Notes: generated by a model not told the origin, from the sequence alone. Shown: positions 46,434-56,758, counted from the stretch's first letter. The stretch is DNA of 64,000 nt from Pseudomonas alcaliphila JAB1 (GCF_001941865.1 NZ_CP016162.1:4277501-4341500); one strand, 5' to 3'. A program made the numbers and translations.

Positions 46434-47579
46434 TCAAACCTGAGCGATCCACTTTCTGTGGGTGTGGATCGCCATCAATACCCCGAAGCCAGACAACAGC
46501 GTGACCAGATGGGTTCCGCCGTAACTAATGAAGGGCAGCGGCACCCCAACCACCGGCAGCAGCCCGCTGACCATGCCGATGTTGACGAATACGTAGACGA
46601 AGAAGGTCATGGTCAGCGCCCCGGCCAGCAGCTTGCCGAACAGCGTCTGCGCCTGGGCGGTAATCACCAGGCCACGCGCCAGCAGCAGCAGATAGAGCAG
46701 CAACAACAGACAGACGCCAACCAGGCCGAACTCCTCCGCGAGCACGGCAATGATAAAGTCCGTATGGCTTTCCGGCAAAAAATCCAGGTGTGACTGGGTA
46801 CCCAGCAACCAGCCCTTGCCCAATACGCCGCCAGAACCGATGGCCGCCTTGGACTGGATGATGTTCCAACCCGCCCCCAGCGGATCGCTCTCCGGGTTGA
46901 GGAAGGTCAACACACGGCGCTTCTGGTAGTCATGCATGACGAAGTACCACATGCCTATCGCAATCGGCACCACCGCCGCCGCTGCACCGACAATCCAGCG
47001 CCACTGCAGACCGGCCATGAACACGACGAAAGCGCCCGACGCCAGTACCAGCAGCGAAGTACCGAGATCCGGCTGCTTGAGGATCAGCACGAAAGGCACG
47101 CCAATCATCGCCAGGCTGATAACGATGTGCTTGAAGCGCGGCGGCAGGTTATGTCGCGACAGGTACCAGGCGACGGTCATCGGCATGATGATTTTCATCA
47201 GCTCCGAGGGCTGGAAGCGGATCACGCCCGGGATGTTGATCCAGCGAGTCGCCCCCATCGCGGTGTGGCCCATCACCTCCACCGCCATCAGCAAGGCGAC
47301 GCCCGCAACGTAGGCAAGGGGTACCCAGCGCGCCATGAAGCGCGGGTCGAACTGGGCGATCACGACCACCGCGAGCATACCGATGCCGAAGGATGATGCC
47401 TGCTTGAGCAGCAGGTCGACATTCTTGCCACTGGCCGAATAAAGAATGAACAGGCTGCCGGCACCCAGAATCAGCAACAGCAACAGCAACCAGCCGTCGA
47501 TATGCATGCGCTGTAGCAGGCTGGCGCGACGACGCAGGACGTCCTCATCGGACAGGGTGCGGTCGAAATTGCTGATCAT
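46434..47579 (-). CDS. rodA: Rod-shape glycosyltransferase RodA
   Basis: RodA is the SEDS peptidoglycan polymerase of lateral wall growth and works with PBP2. The 381-aa protein has ten hydrophobic helices. It shows the SEDS blocks RWINIPGVIRFQPSELMKIIMPM and SKAAIGSGGVLGKGWLLGTQSHLDFLPESHTDFI, with the essential acidic residue in the latter. The C-terminal signature PFISYGGTHLV is present. It overlaps the mrdA stop codon by four bases. Confidence 0.96.
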   Translation of the reverse strand: MISNFDRTLSDEDVLRRRASLLQRMHIDGWLLLLLLILGAGSLFILYSASGKNVDLLLKQASSFGIGMLAVVVIAQFDPRFMARWVPLAYVAGVALLMAVEVMGHTAMGATRWINIPGVIRFQPSELMKIIMPMTVAWYLSRHNLPPRFKHIVISLAMIGVPFVLILKQPDLGTSLLVLASGAFVVFMAGLQWRWIVGAAAAVVPIAIGMWYFVMHDYQKRRVLTFLNPESDPLGAGWNIIQSKAAIGSGGVLGKGWLLGTQSHLDFLPESHTDFIIAVLAEEFGLVGVCLLLLLYLLLLARGLVITAQAQTLFGKLLAGALTMTFFVYVFVNIGMVSGLLPVVGVPLPFISYGGTHLVTLLSGFGVLMAIHTHRKWIAQV

Positions 47580-49468
47580 CGCTGGCTGACCTCGGCAGTC
47601 TGGGGCAAGGCGAATTCGGCTTTGAGCTGACCGGTCTCTTTATCCAGCAGCCAAGCGTCCATCACCTGCTTGACCACCGGGGCGGCGACGCCGGAGCCTG
47701 ACTCGCCGTTCTCCACCATCACCGCGACGGCTATCTGCGGGTTATTGGCGGGTGCAAAACCGACGAACAGGGCGTGATCGCGGTGGCGCTCCTGCACCTT
47801 GTTGCGGTCGTATTTCTCACCCTGTTTGATCGCCACCACCTGGGCCGTGCCGCTCTTGCCGGCGATGCGGTAGACCGAACTGTCACCGACCTTGCGCGCC
47901 GTACCACGGGCACCGTGCAGCACGTCTTCCATAGCACGAATGCCATACTCCCAGAACTTCGGATCACGCAGGACGATATCGGGCATCGGATTGGGGTCTA
48001 CAGGCAGGCGGCCGTCGACACTCTTGGCCAGGTGCGGACGAATCCACTTGCCACGCGTGGCCATCAGCGCGGTGGCCTGCGCCAACTGCAGCGGTGTGGT
48101 CTGCATATAGCCCTGGCCAATGCCGAGAATCAGCGTCTCACCCGGGTACCAGGGCTGGCGATAACGCGCCCGCTTCCAGTCACGCGAAGGCATCAGGCCG
48201 GCGGTCTCCTCGAACATGTCCAGCGCCACGCGCTGGCCGAGGCCGAAGCGGCTCATGTAGTCATGCATGCGATCGACGCCCATCTTGTGCGCCAGGTCGT
48301 AGAAGTAGGTGTCGTTGGAACGGGCGATGGCCAGGTTGAGATCGACCCAGCCATCACCGCTGCGGTTCCAGTTACGGTACTTATGGCTGTGATTGGGCAA
48401 CTGATAGAAGCCCGGGTCGAACACCCGGGTCTGCGGGGTGACCACGCCAGCATCGAGACCGGCCACAGCCACCATCGGCTTGATAGTCGAGCCCGGCGGA
48501 TAAAGGCCACGCAACACGCGGTTGTACAGCGGCTGGTCAATGGAGTCGCGCAGTTCGCCATAGGCCTTGAAACTGATGCCGGTGACGAACGGGTTGGGGT
48601 CGAAACTGGGCTGGCTGACCATCGCCAGCACTTCGCCATTGTTCGGATCGATGGCCACCACAGCGCCACGACGCCCACCGAGGGCGTTCTCGGCCGCTTC
48701 CTGCAAGTGGACATCGAGGCTGAGCACGATGTCCTTGCCCGGTTTCGGATCGACACGATTGAGCACACGCAACACGCGACCACGGGCATTGGTCTCGACC
48801 TCTTCATAGCCGACTTCGCCGTGCAACTCGTCCTCGTAGAAACGCTCGATACCGGTCTTGCCGATATGGTGGGTGCCGGCGTAATCGGTCGGATCCAGAC
48901 GCTTGAGCTCCTGCTCGTTGATGCGCCCGACGTAGCCGACCGAATGCGCGAAGTGTTCCTGCTGCGGATAATGCCGCACCAGTTGCGCCGCCACCTCGAC
49001 GCCAGGCAGGCGGAACTGGTTGACCGCAATGCGAGCGATCTGCTCTTCGGACAGTTCGAACAGAATCGGCACCGGCTCGAACGGACGCCGCCCCTGGCGC
49101 ACGCGGCGCTCGAACAGGGCACGATCATCCTCGCTGAGTTCCAGCACCTCGACCACCGCATCGAGCACGCTCGGCCAGTCACCGGCGCGTTCGCGGGTCA
49201 CGGTCAGGCTGAAGCTGGGGCGGTTGTCGGCGATGATCACGCCATTGCGGTCGAAGATCAGCCCGCGGGTCGGCGGGATCGGCTGCACATGGATGCGGTT
49301 GTTCTCCGCCAGGGTGCTGTGATGCTCGTACTGAATCACCTGCAGGTAGTACATGCGCATGATCAGCACGCAGGTCAGCAGGATGATCACGACGCCGCCA
49401 ACGAGCACCCGGCGCTTGACCAGGCGAGCGTCCTTTTCATGATCCTTGAGGCGAATCGGCTGCGGCAT
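47576..49468 (-). CDS. mrdA: Penicillin-binding protein 2
   Basis: PBP2 is the transpeptidase of the elongasome. The 630-aa protein starts at the ATG at 49468, has one membrane helix (about 22-44) and a pedestal domain. The transpeptidase domain has the active serine in GSTIKPM, SNDTYFYDL as SxN and KSGTAQV as the KTG box. Start sites further upstream are not conserved. It pairs with RodA. Confidence 0.97.
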   Translation of the reverse strand: MPQPIRLKDHEKDARLVKRRVLVGGVVIILLTCVLIMRMYYLQVIQYEHHSTLAENNRIHVQPIPPTRGLIFDRNGVIIADNRPSFSLTVTRERAGDWPSVLDAVVEVLELSEDDRALFERRVRQGRRPFEPVPILFELSEEQIARIAVNQFRLPGVEVAAQLVRHYPQQEHFAHSVGYVGRINEQELKRLDPTDYAGTHHIGKTGIERFYEDELHGEVGYEEVETNARGRVLRVLNRVDPKPGKDIVLSLDVHLQEAAENALGGRRGAVVAIDPNNGEVLAMVSQPSFDPNPFVTGISFKAYGELRDSIDQPLYNRVLRGLYPPGSTIKPMVAVAGLDAGVVTPQTRVFDPGFYQLPNHSHKYRNWNRSGDGWVDLNLAIARSNDTYFYDLAHKMGVDRMHDYMSRFGLGQRVALDMFEETAGLMPSRDWKRARYRQPWYPGETLILGIGQGYMQTTPLQLAQATALMATRGKWIRPHLAKSVDGRLPVDPNPMPDIVLRDPKFWEYGIRAMEDVLHGARGTARKVGDSSVYRIAGKSGTAQVVAIKQGEKYDRNKVQERHRDHALFVGFAPANNPQIAVAVMVENGESGSGVAAPVVKQVMDAWLLDKETGQLKAEFALPQTAEVSQR

Positions 49469-49478
49469 GACTAGGTGA

Positions 49479-49946
49479 TCACTTGTGGTACGGATGGCCG
49501 GACAATACGGTCCAGGCGCGGTAGATCTGCTCGCCAAGCAGGATACGCACCAGCGGATGGGGCAACGTCAGTGGTGATAGTGACCAGCGCTGCTCACTGC
49601 GCGCGCACACTTCCGGTGCCAGCCCTTCCGGACCGCCGACCATGAGGTTGACGTTGCGCGCATCGAGACGCCAGCGCTCCAGCTCCGCCGCCAGTTGCTC
49701 GGTGCTCCACGGCTTGCCATGGACCTCCAGCGTGACGATACGTTCGCCGGGCTGCACCTTGCTCAGCATGGCCTCTCCCTCCTGACGGATCAGGCGGGCA
49801 ACGTCGGCATTCTTGCCGCGGGTGTTGAGGGGAATTTCCACCAGTTCCAGCGGCAGTTCTGCAGGCAGACGCTTGACGTACTCCTGCCAGCCCTCCTCGA
49901 CCCAGCGCGGCATGCGCGAACCGACGGCGATCAACTTGATCCGCAC
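49479..49946 (-). CDS. rlmH: 23S rRNA pseudouridine-1915 methyltransferase RlmH
   Basis: RlmH methylates N3 of pseudouridine 1915 in helix 69 of 23S rRNA. The 155-aa SPOUT enzyme shows the SAM knot [13 protein letters not shown] and the C-terminal [22 protein letters not shown]. It lies between rsfS and mrdA as in E. coli. Confidence 0.97.
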   Translation of the reverse strand: MRIKLIAVGSRMPRWVEEGWQEYVKRLPAELPLELVEIPLNTRGKNADVARLIRQEGEAMLSKVQPGERIVTLEVHGKPWSTEQLAAELERWRLDARNVNLMVGGPEGLAPEVCARSEQRWSLSPLTLPHPLVRILLGEQIYRAWTVLSGHPYHK

Positions 49947-49955
49947 GATCCAGGC

Positions 49956-50324
49956 TTACTCGGCGCTGTGCTGAGCGCGGCTCTGCTCGGCGCCCTGCCA
50001 CAGGCGCTCGAGGTCATAGAACTGACGCGCGGTCGGCAGCATCACGTGCACGACGATGTCGCCCAGGTCGAGCAGGGCCCATTCGCCGCTGTCCAGACCT
50101 TCGCTACCGATCGGGCGCACGCCCTGCTCCTTGACCTTTTCCAGCACGTTTTCCACCAGCGACTTGACCTGACGGCTGGAGCTACCGCTGGCGATCACCA
50201 TGAAGTCGGTGATGCTGGTCTTGTCCTTGACGTCGATCACCGTGATGTCGGTCGCCTTGATTTCTTCCAGCGCCGCCACGGCGATCTTGACCAGCTCTTC
50301 GCTGGGCATGTTCTGCTTGCTCAT
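49956..50324 (-). CDS. rsfS: Ribosomal silencing factor RsfS
   Basis: RsfS binds L14 on the 50S subunit and blocks subunit joining in starvation. The 122-aa protein has the conserved core [29 protein letters not shown] and [16 protein letters not shown]. The ATG at 50324 is chosen; a second ATG lies five codons later. It is nine bases from rlmH. Confidence 0.95.
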   Translation of the reverse strand: MSKQNMPSEELVKIAVAALEEIKATDITVIDVKDKTSITDFMVIASGSSSRQVKSLVENVLEKVKEQGVRPIGSEGLDSGEWALLDLGDIVVHVMLPTARQFYDLERLWQGAEQSRAQHSAE

Positions 50325-50375
50325 AAATGACTCATTTGCCTCGTGTAATGGACGCCTGCGCACATGCGCGACGTT

Positions 50376-51035
50376 TCAAGCATTGGGCGCACGGTACAGA
50401 TCGTGCGCCTGGATGTAGGCCAGTACCGCATCCGGCAGCAGATAGCGCGCCGAGCGGTCGGTTGCCAGTAAGTGGCGAATCTGCGTGGCGGAAATCGCCA
50501 GCGGAGTCTGCCAGATGAAACTGATTTGCCCGCCTGCACCCTGCAGGCTCAGCGGGTCGCTGACACTGCGCGCGGCCAGCAGATCGCGCAGCGCCTCCGG
50601 CGCTTCGCTGTCGGCATCCGGCCGTTGCAGCACCAACAGGTGGCAATGCTCGAGCAGTTCCTGCCAGCGATGCCAACTCGGCAAGCCGCAGAAAGCGTCC
50701 CAGCCGAGCAGCAGAAACAGCTGATCGTCCGCTGCCAGCTCGGCGCGCACCGACTCCAGCGTGTCCACCGTATAAGACGGTTTGTCGCGGCGCAGCTCGC
50801 GGTCATCGACCGTCAGCAGCGGCTCGCCAAACACCGCCAGCTGAACCATGGCCAAGCGCTGCTCGGCTGTTGCCTGCGGCGCGTCGCGATGCGGCGGCCT
50901 GGCGCTGGGAATCAGCCGCAGCTGGTCCAGCGCCATGAACTCAGCCACTTCCAGTGCCGCACGCAGATGCCCGATGTGCACCGGATTGAAGGTACCGCCG
51001 AGCAGGCCGATGCGTCGGGCGCCGATCCGTTTCAT
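50376..51035 (-). CDS. nadD: Nicotinate-nucleotide adenylyltransferase
   Basis: NadD adenylates nicotinate mononucleotide in NAD synthesis. The 219-aa protein has the nucleotide-binding [16 protein letters not shown] at residues 9-24 and the C-terminal [11 protein letters not shown] (SxTxxR) motif. Its ATG follows the proA stop directly, with no spacing. Confidence 0.96.
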   Translation of the reverse strand: MKRIGARRIGLLGGTFNPVHIGHLRAALEVAEFMALDQLRLIPSARPPHRDAPQATAEQRLAMVQLAVFGEPLLTVDDRELRRDKPSYTVDTLESVRAELAADDQLFLLLGWDAFCGLPSWHRWQELLEHCHLLVLQRPDADSEAPEALRDLLAARSVSDPLSLQGAGGQISFIWQTPLAISATQIRHLLATDRSARYLLPDAVLAYIQAHDLYRAPNA

Positions 51036-52301
51036 TTATGTGCGAATGTGTCCGTCGCCAAAGACCACGTATTTCTCGCTGGTCAGGCCTTCCAGGCCAA
51101 CCGGGCCGCGTGCATGCAGCTTGTCGGTGGAGATACCGATCTCCGCGCCCAGGCCGTATTCGAAACCATCGGCAAAGCGGGTCGAGGCATTGACCATCAC
51201 CGAAGCGGAATCCACCTCGGTGAGGAAGCGCCGCGCATCGCTGAAGTTCTCGGTGATGATCGAATCGGTGTGCTGCGAGCCGTAGTGGTTGATGTGCTCG
51301 ATGGCCGCATCCAGCGAGTCGACGATGCGAATCGCCAGGATCGGCGCGTTGTACTCGGCGAACCAGTCGTCCTCGCTCGCCTCCAGCACATCGCTGCCGA
51401 GCAGTTCGCGGGTCGCGGCATCGCCACGCAGCTCCACGCCCTTGTCGCGGTAGATGGCGGCTAGCGGCGGCAGCACGCGCGCGGCGATAGCCTGGTGCAC
51501 CAGCAGGGTTTCCATGGCGTTGCACGGCGAATAACGCTGGGTCTTGGCGTTGTCGGCAACGCGAATGGCCTTGTCGAGGTCGGCAGCGATATCGATATAC
51601 ACGTGGCAGACGCCATCCAGGTGCTTGATCACCGGTACCTTGGCGTCGCGGCTGATGCGCTCGATCAGGCCCTTGCCACCGCGCGGCACGATCACGTCGA
51701 CGAACTCCGGCATGGTGATCAGCTCACCGACGGCAGCGCGATCAGTGGTTTCCACCACCTGCACGGCAGCTGCAGGCAGATCGGCCTCGGCCAGGCCCTG
51801 CTGGATGCAGCGGGCAATCGCCTGGTTGGAATGAATGGCCTCGGAGCCGCCACGCAGGATGGTGGCGTTGCCGGACTTCAGGCACAGGCTGGCCGCATCG
51901 ATGGTCACGTTCGGCCGCGACTCGTAGATGATGCCGATCACGCCCAGCGGCACACGCATCTTGCCGACCTGGATACCGGACGGCAGGTAGCGCATGCCCT
52001 GAATCTCGCCGATCGGGTCAGGCAGGGTCGCCACTTGGCGCAGGCCTTCGATCATGCTGTCGATCACCTTCGGCGTCAGCGCCAGGCGGTCGACCATGGC
52101 CGGCTCCAGACCGCTGGCGCGGGCGGCAGCCAGGTCCAGTTCGTTGGCGGCGGTCAACTCGGCGCGAGCGGCGTCGAGGGCATTGGCAGCGGCCTGCAGC
52201 GCGCGATTCTTCTGCGCGGTGCTGGCACGGGCGAGCACCCTGGAGGCCTGGCGGGCGGCCTGGCCCAGGCGGGTCATGTAGTCGTGCACGGACTCGGTCA
52301 T
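51036..52301 (-). CDS. proA: Gamma-glutamyl phosphate reductase
   Basis: ProA reduces glutamyl phosphate to glutamate semialdehyde in proline synthesis. The 421-aa aldehyde-dehydrogenase-fold enzyme carries the catalytic cysteine in [14 protein letters not shown]. Also visible are [33 protein letters not shown] and [12 protein letters not shown]. It heads the leftward nadD-rsfS-rlmH-mrdA-rodA set. Confidence 0.97.
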   Translation of the reverse strand: MTESVHDYMTRLGQAARQASRVLARASTAQKNRALQAAANALDAARAELTAANELDLAAARASGLEPAMVDRLALTPKVIDSMIEGLRQVATLPDPIGEIQGMRYLPSGIQVGKMRVPLGVIGIIYESRPNVTIDAASLCLKSGNATILRGGSEAIHSNQAIARCIQQGLAEADLPAAAVQVVETTDRAAVGELITMPEFVDVIVPRGGKGLIERISRDAKVPVIKHLDGVCHVYIDIAADLDKAIRVADNAKTQRYSPCNAMETLLVHQAIAARVLPPLAAIYRDKGVELRGDAATRELLGSDVLEASEDDWFAEYNAPILAIRIVDSLDAAIEHINHYGSQHTDSIITENFSDARRFLTEVDSASVMVNASTRFADGFEYGLGAEIGISTDKLHARGPVGLEGLTSEKYVVFGDGHIRT

Positions 52302-52546
52302 GGCGGCGGAGGTCTGGCAGTTGGAAAAAGGGGCTGATTATAGCGGGCTCACAAGGCCACGCCCAGCGGCGTCTGGCAAGCGGTAGGCAGCTCGTCCGCC
52401 AGGTGATGAATGCTGGGCAACGCCGGACCTAGCCGGGGTAGTGCACCGATGGGCAAACATGGGCACCAAGGGTGCTGGAACGTTCAGGCATTTTTAAGCT
52501 TCTTGTTGCTATGCTCGCCGCCCGAGACCTAGCCCCCGTGCGATAG

Positions 52547-53266
52547 ATGAAGCCTGCCGAACCCACCCTCAGTTTGCCCTGGCCCGGTGCCCGACCACTG
52601 CCCGATGCGTTCTTCGACCGCGACGCACAGCTGGTTGCTCGCGAACTGCTCGGCAAGGTGATCCGCCATCGTGTCGGCGCGCAGTGGCTGAGTGCGCGGA
52701 TCATCGAGACCGAGGCCTATTACCTGGTCGACAAGGGCAGCCACGCATCGCTCGGCTACACCGACAAGCGCAAGGCGCTGTTCGCCGACGGCGGGCACAT
52801 CTATATGTACTATGCGCGCGGTGGCGACTCGCTGAACTTCAGCGCCCAGGGGCCGGGCAACGCGGTGCTGATCAAGTCGGCGCATCCGTGGCTCGACGCC
52901 GTCAGCGGCGCCGATGCTCTGGCCGCGATGCAACGCAACAACCCCGACAGCCAGAGCCAGCCGCGCGCGCCCGAGCGCTTGTGCGCCGGACAGACCCTGC
53001 TGTGCAAAGCGCTTGGTCTGAAAGTGCCGGATTGGGACGCACGCCGCTTCGACCTGCAACGACTATTCGTCGAGGATGTCGGCGAACGACCGCACTCGAT
53101 CATCCAGTGTGCGCGACTGGGCATTCCCAAGGGCCGTGACGAGCACCTGCCTTACCGCTTCGTCGACGCCCGCTATGCCCGCCACTGCACGCGCAACCCT
53201 TTGCGCCGTGGACAGGTCGAAGGACACGACTATCAACTACACACGCTGGAGCCTACCCGACCATGA
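52547..53266 (+). CDS. mpg: DNA-3-methyladenine glycosylase (AAG/MPG type)
   Basis: This enzyme excises alkylated purines. The 239-aa protein has LARELLGKVIRHRVG, the catalytic glutamate in ARIIETEAYYLVDKGSHAS, and the DNA-intercalating tyrosine region GGHIYMYYARGGDSLN. It is somewhat longer than usual at the C-terminus. It overlaps the next gene by four bases. With aidB elsewhere in the window, it adds to alkylation repair capacity. Confidence 0.93.
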   Translation: MKPAEPTLSLPWPGARPLPDAFFDRDAQLVARELLGKVIRHRVGAQWLSARIIETEAYYLVDKGSHASLGYTDKRKALFADGGHIYMYYARGGDSLNFSAQGPGNAVLIKSAHPWLDAVSGADALAAMQRNNPDSQSQPRAPERLCAGQTLLCKALGLKVPDWDARRFDLQRLFVEDVGERPHSIIQCARLGIPKGRDEHLPYRFVDARYARHCTRNPLRRGQVEGHDYQLHTLEPTRP

Positions 53267-54579
53267 TGCAATGGTTCGACAGCATGACCACCTGGTTGCA
53301 AGGCAGCCCGCACTGGCTGGCATTGGCCATTTTTCTGGTCGCCTGCCTGGAGTGCCTGGCAGTGGCCGGCATCGTCATCCCTGGCACCGTGGTGCTGTTC
53401 ACCCTCGCCGTGTTGGCCGGCAATGGCGCCCTGGAGCTGTGGCAGACACTGCTGCTCGCCTATACCGGCGGCCTGCTCGGCGACGCGATTTCCTACGGGC
53501 TGGGTCGCCGCTTCCACCAGGGCATCCGGCGCCTGCCGGTGCTGCGTGACCATCCCGAATGGTTGACCGGCGCAGAGAACTACTTCCAGCGCTATGGCGT
53601 GATCAGCCTGCTGGTCGGCCGCTACATCGGCCCGCTGCGGCCGATGCTGCCATTGGTCGCCGGTATGCTGGACATGCCGGCCGTGCGCTTCGTCCTGGTC
53701 AGCCTGCTGGCCGCCGCCGGCTGGGCAGTGGCCTACATGCTGCCCGGCTGGGCCACCGGCGCCGCCTTGCGCCTGCCGCTACCAGAAGGTTTCTGGGGTG
53801 CGGCCGGCATCGTCAGCGCAGCCCTGGCGGTGATGTTGCTGCTGATCATGCAGGCCAGCCTGCGTGAACGGCGCTGGGCCGCCAGCCTGGCCGCACTGCT
53901 CGGCGCCATCGCCCTGGCCGCCATGCTGATCGGCTTCCCGCGCCTGGACAGCCTCGACCAGGGTCTGATGACGCTGGCGCAGGACGAGCGCAGCACCGCC
54001 TTCGATCCCATCGCGGTGTTCATCACGCGCTTCGGCGACTTCCATATCCAATTCGCCGCCGGCGTCCTGCTGGTGGCGCTGCTGTTCGCCGCACGTCGGT
54101 GGCAGGCCGGACTGTTCGTCGCTGGCGCCCTGCTGCTCGCCTCCACCGCAACCACGGTGCTGAAGAACCTACTGGCCCGTTCACGCCCGGATGTCCTGCT
54201 GCAGCCGCTGGAAAGCTACAGCCTGCCGAGCGGACACAGCTCTGCGGCATTCGCCTTCTTCCTGGCCCTGGGTGTGCTGGCCGGTCGTGGCAGCGCGGCG
54301 CGCACACGCCTGACCTGGCTGCTGGTGGCGAGCCTGCCAGCCCTGACCATCGCCCTGTCGCGGGTGTACCTGGGGGTGCACTGGCCCAGCGACATCATCG
54401 CTGGTGCCCTGGTGGCGGCGACCAGTTGTGCGCTCAGCCTGGCCCTGATTCAGCGCGCAGCGCCGATGCAGCCGTTGCCGGAGAAGGTGTGGTGGTTGGT
54501 GATTCCGGCCTGCGCTGCGCTGTTTGGCGCCATGGTCGCCTGGGAGCTGTCGGCGACTCAGTTACGCTACAGCTATTGA
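53263..54579 (+). CDS. DedA-PAP2 fusion phosphatase
   Basis: This 438-aa membrane protein fuses an N-terminal DedA/SNARE-associated domain (about 1-185, GRYIGPLRPMLPLVAGML) to a C-terminal PAP2 lipid phosphatase. The phosphatase motifs are KNLLARSRP, PSGHSS and SRVYLGVHWPSD, all complete. DedA proteins move polyprenyl or phospholipid across the membrane. The fusion probably recycles undecaprenyl pyrophosphate or phosphatidylglycerol phosphate. It is coupled to mpg by an ATGA overlap. Confidence 0.9.
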   Translation: MMQWFDSMTTWLQGSPHWLALAIFLVACLECLAVAGIVIPGTVVLFTLAVLAGNGALELWQTLLLAYTGGLLGDAISYGLGRRFHQGIRRLPVLRDHPEWLTGAENYFQRYGVISLLVGRYIGPLRPMLPLVAGMLDMPAVRFVLVSLLAAAGWAVAYMLPGWATGAALRLPLPEGFWGAAGIVSAALAVMLLLIMQASLRERRWAASLAALLGAIALAAMLIGFPRLDSLDQGLMTLAQDERSTAFDPIAVFITRFGDFHIQFAAGVLLVALLFAARRWQAGLFVAGALLLASTATTVLKNLLARSRPDVLLQPLESYSLPSGHSSAAFAFFLALGVLAGRGSAARTRLTWLLVASLPALTIALSRVYLGVHWPSDIIAGALVAATSCALSLALIQRAAPMQPLPEKVWWLVIPACAALFGAMVAWELSATQLRYSY

Positions 54580-54632
54580 AGCCTGGAGCGTCGCCGGGTC
54601 ACTCACGCATCGAGGGGTGCACGGCGCCCCCC

Positions 54633-55220
54633 CTATGAGGCATCGCCCTGCAGGTGCTCCACCATGGCCTGCAACTGGCTCAGGCGCAGTTCCGGGTCAT
54701 CCAGTTGCAGCAGCTGCAGCTTCTGCCCCGGCTCCAGCGGCAACAGATAGGCCAGCTGATTGGCCAGCTGGAGTTGGCCGCTGGGCAAGCCGGCCATGCC
54801 CAGCCCTTCCACCAGCGGATGCTGGGCCAGTGCCGAGAGCAGCGCGGCCAGATCGGCATGCTCGGCCTGCAGTGGGCTGTCTGGCTGTTCCTCAAGCCAC
54901 TGCACCTCGGCGACGGTCAGCTGGTCAGGCAGAACCTGGGCGCGCTCGACACGAAAACGCCGCCCACCTTCGACGCGAATACCCAGCAAGCCGTTGGTAC
55001 GCTGCTGAAAGTCGCGCACCAGTGCCTCGCAGCCAATCGCGGCAAAACTACTGGCAGCTTCGCCCACTTCAGCGCCCTCGACGATGCACACCACACCGAA
55101 ACCACTGCCCTGTTTCATGCAGCGGCTGATCATGTCCAGGTAGCGCGCCTCGAATATCTGCAGGTCGAGTACGCAACCGGGAAACAGTACGGTATTGAGC
55201 GGGAACAGCGGCAGATTCAT
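54633..55220 (-). CDS. Lon N-terminal (substrate-binding) domain protein
   Basis: This 195-aa protein consists only of a Lon N-domain, with LPLFPLNTVLFPGCVLDLQIFEARYLDMISRC at the start and no ATPase or protease part. Such proteins bind proteins or zinc and are known in many proteobacteria, but their function is unresolved. It converges with the DedA-PAP2 gene. Confidence 0.92.
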   Translation of the reverse strand: MNLPLFPLNTVLFPGCVLDLQIFEARYLDMISRCMKQGSGFGVVCIVEGAEVGEAASSFAAIGCEALVRDFQQRTNGLLGIRVEGGRRFRVERAQVLPDQLTVAEVQWLEEQPDSPLQAEHADLAALLSALAQHPLVEGLGMAGLPSGQLQLANQLAYLLPLEPGQKLQLLQLDDPELRLSQLQAMVEHLQGDAS

Positions 55221-55282
55221 GGTTTAACAGCCTGTTATCGATGCAGGGGTACCAGGGCATCAGTGATCATCGGGGGAGGCTC

Positions 55283-55999
55283 TCACAGCAACAAGACAAT
55301 CGCCAGAGGCAACAGCACGGCGGTAATCATCCCCATCAGACTCATCGCCAATGCCGCGAAGGCACCGCACTCATCGCTTTCCTGCAGCGCTCGCGCCGTA
55401 CCCACGGCATGCGCGGTGATGCCCAGGGCCATGCCCTGCGCCGCCGGATGATGAACCCTGCACAGACGCAGAATGGACGGCCCGACGATAGCGCCGATAA
55501 CCCCGGTGATCATCACGAACACCGCCGCCAGCGCCGCGATACCGCCGATCTGATCAGCCACCAGCATGGCGATCGGCGAGGTCACCGACTTCGGCGCCAT
55601 GCTCATCAGCATCAACCACTCGGCACCGAACAACCAGGCCAGCCCCGCACCGAGCACGGTGGCGAAGGTACCAGCAACCAGCAAGGTCAGGATGATCGGC
55701 CAGAACAGCTGACGAATTCGCCGCAGGTTGAGATACAGCGGCACCGCCAGGGCCACGGTGGCCGGGCCGAGCAGCAGGGTCAGCGCCGCGACGCTGCTCC
55801 GGTATTCGGCAAAACTCAGACCGCACAGCAGCAGGATGCCAATCACCGTGAGCATCGACACCAACACCGGCTGCAGGAACACCCAGCGGGTGCGCTCGTA
55901 GGCGGCCATGGCCAACTGATAGGCGCCCAGGGTGATGCCGATGCCAAACAGCGGGTGATGGGTCAGCGCCTGCCAGGCGTTCTGCCAATCGGGACTCAT
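55283..55999 (-). CDS. lrgB: LrgB/CidB family membrane protein
   Basis: This 238-aa protein has seven to eight membrane helices. It shows the family signature APKSVTSPIAMLVADQIGGIAALAAVFVMITGVIG and a helix with GMALGITAHAVGTARALQ. The start at 55999 overlaps the lrgA stop. LrgA/LrgB pairs act in autolysis control and in pyruvate or glycolate transport. A longer upstream frame is spurious. Confidence 0.92.
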   Translation of the reverse strand: MSPDWQNAWQALTHHPLFGIGITLGAYQLAMAAYERTRWVFLQPVLVSMLTVIGILLLCGLSFAEYRSSVAALTLLLGPATVALAVPLYLNLRRIRQLFWPIILTLLVAGTFATVLGAGLAWLFGAEWLMLMSMAPKSVTSPIAMLVADQIGGIAALAAVFVMITGVIGAIVGPSILRLCRVHHPAAQGMALGITAHAVGTARALQESDECGAFAALAMSLMGMITAVLLPLAIVLLL

Positions 56000-56355
56000 A
56001 CATCCTCCCGGCGCTGCTGGCGCTCGATCAGTTTCTGCATCAGCCAGCCGGCGAAGGCCAGCGATACCAACAGCGACAGCACCAGCGCGCCGACCACGGC
56101 CCAGAAATCGGCGGCGATATCGCTGGCATAGGCCATCACACCCACCGCAGGCGGCACCAGAATCAGCGGCAGGTATTTGAGCAGGCTGCTGGACGCAACG
56201 CTCAGCGGCTCGCCCACCTCGCCGCGCAGCATGAGAAAAACGAACAACAGCAGCATGCCGATGATCGGCCCTGGCAACATCGGTAACAGCAGGACGTTGA
56301 GAACGGTACCCAGCAACTGGCACAGCACCAGCCAGGAAAGGCCGCGAAGCAGCAT
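55996..56355 (-). CDS. lrgA: LrgA/CidA family holin-like protein
   Basis: This 119-aa protein has four membrane helices and the family motif LPGPIIGMLLLFVFLMLRG. It is translationally coupled to lrgB through ATGA. The pair is thought to modulate murein hydrolase export or to act as a metabolite transporter. A long repeat element sits upstream of its start, so the promoter must lie in or beyond it. Confidence 0.92.
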   Translation of the reverse strand: MLLRGLSWLVLCQLLGTVLNVLLLPMLPGPIIGMLLLFVFLMLRGEVGEPLSVASSSLLKYLPLILVPPAVGVMAYASDIAADFWAVVGALVLSLLVSLAFAGWLMQKLIERQQRREDV

Positions 56356-56402
56356 GTTTGAGGTCTCCAGAAGACGAGCGATGGCCGTATTTCCGCTCGC
56401 GA

Positions 56403-56560
56403 GTAGGCCGCTGAAAAACGTAGGCGAGGCAGTCAGTGCAAGGCAAAAACAGGCGAGGAAGCGCAGTTTACGAGTTGTAAATGAGCATTCTGATCGGACT
56501 CGCGCACGAGCCTGTTTTTAACGCAGCAATGGCAACGTAGGTAGTTTTTCAGCGACCTAC
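56403..56560. repeat. Family A long inverted-repeat element, copy 2
   Basis: This 158-bp element is about 90% identical to the one at 9106-9265. Its termini read GTAGGCCGCTGAAAAAC and the complement of GTAGGTCGCTGAAAAAC. Relative to copy 1 both arms changed together (GCAGG to GTAGG, GTTG to GCTG), so pairing is kept. It is non-coding, in the gap upstream of lrgA. Confidence 0.8.
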
Positions 56561-56758
56561 CAGAGGGGATTCCGGGCATCTATTGAGGCATGTCGGCCAT
56601 TATAGGCGCGCTGGCCTCTGTATTGCTTCGTCAGGCTGGCCTATGCCGCGTCATTCATTACGCCAAGGCAGGCTTGACCCGCTGCCGGCCCCGTGATGAT
56701 CTAGGCCGCAACGGTTTCACGCACACAAGAAAAACACCCGCGTCCTCAAGGAGGAACT
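56561..56758. other. Gap upstream of the MaoC gene
   Basis: About 200 bp with no supported gene. An AGGAGGAA ribosome site ends it (about 56748-56755). A TTATAGGCGC segment near 56596 could be part of a promoter. Confidence 0.35.

Noticed and set aside
47774-49474. 566-aa ORF opposite mrdA
   Set aside because: It is an antisense frame of PBP2, whose catalytic motifs are intact on the other strand.
52302-52546. Possible small gene between proA and mpg
   Set aside because: No start with ribosome site and coding bias is present; only the two divergent promoters are expected here.
56000-56446. N-terminal extension of the LrgB frame
   Set aside because: It is out of frame with lrgA, which is real; the lrgB start at 55999 overlaps its stop.
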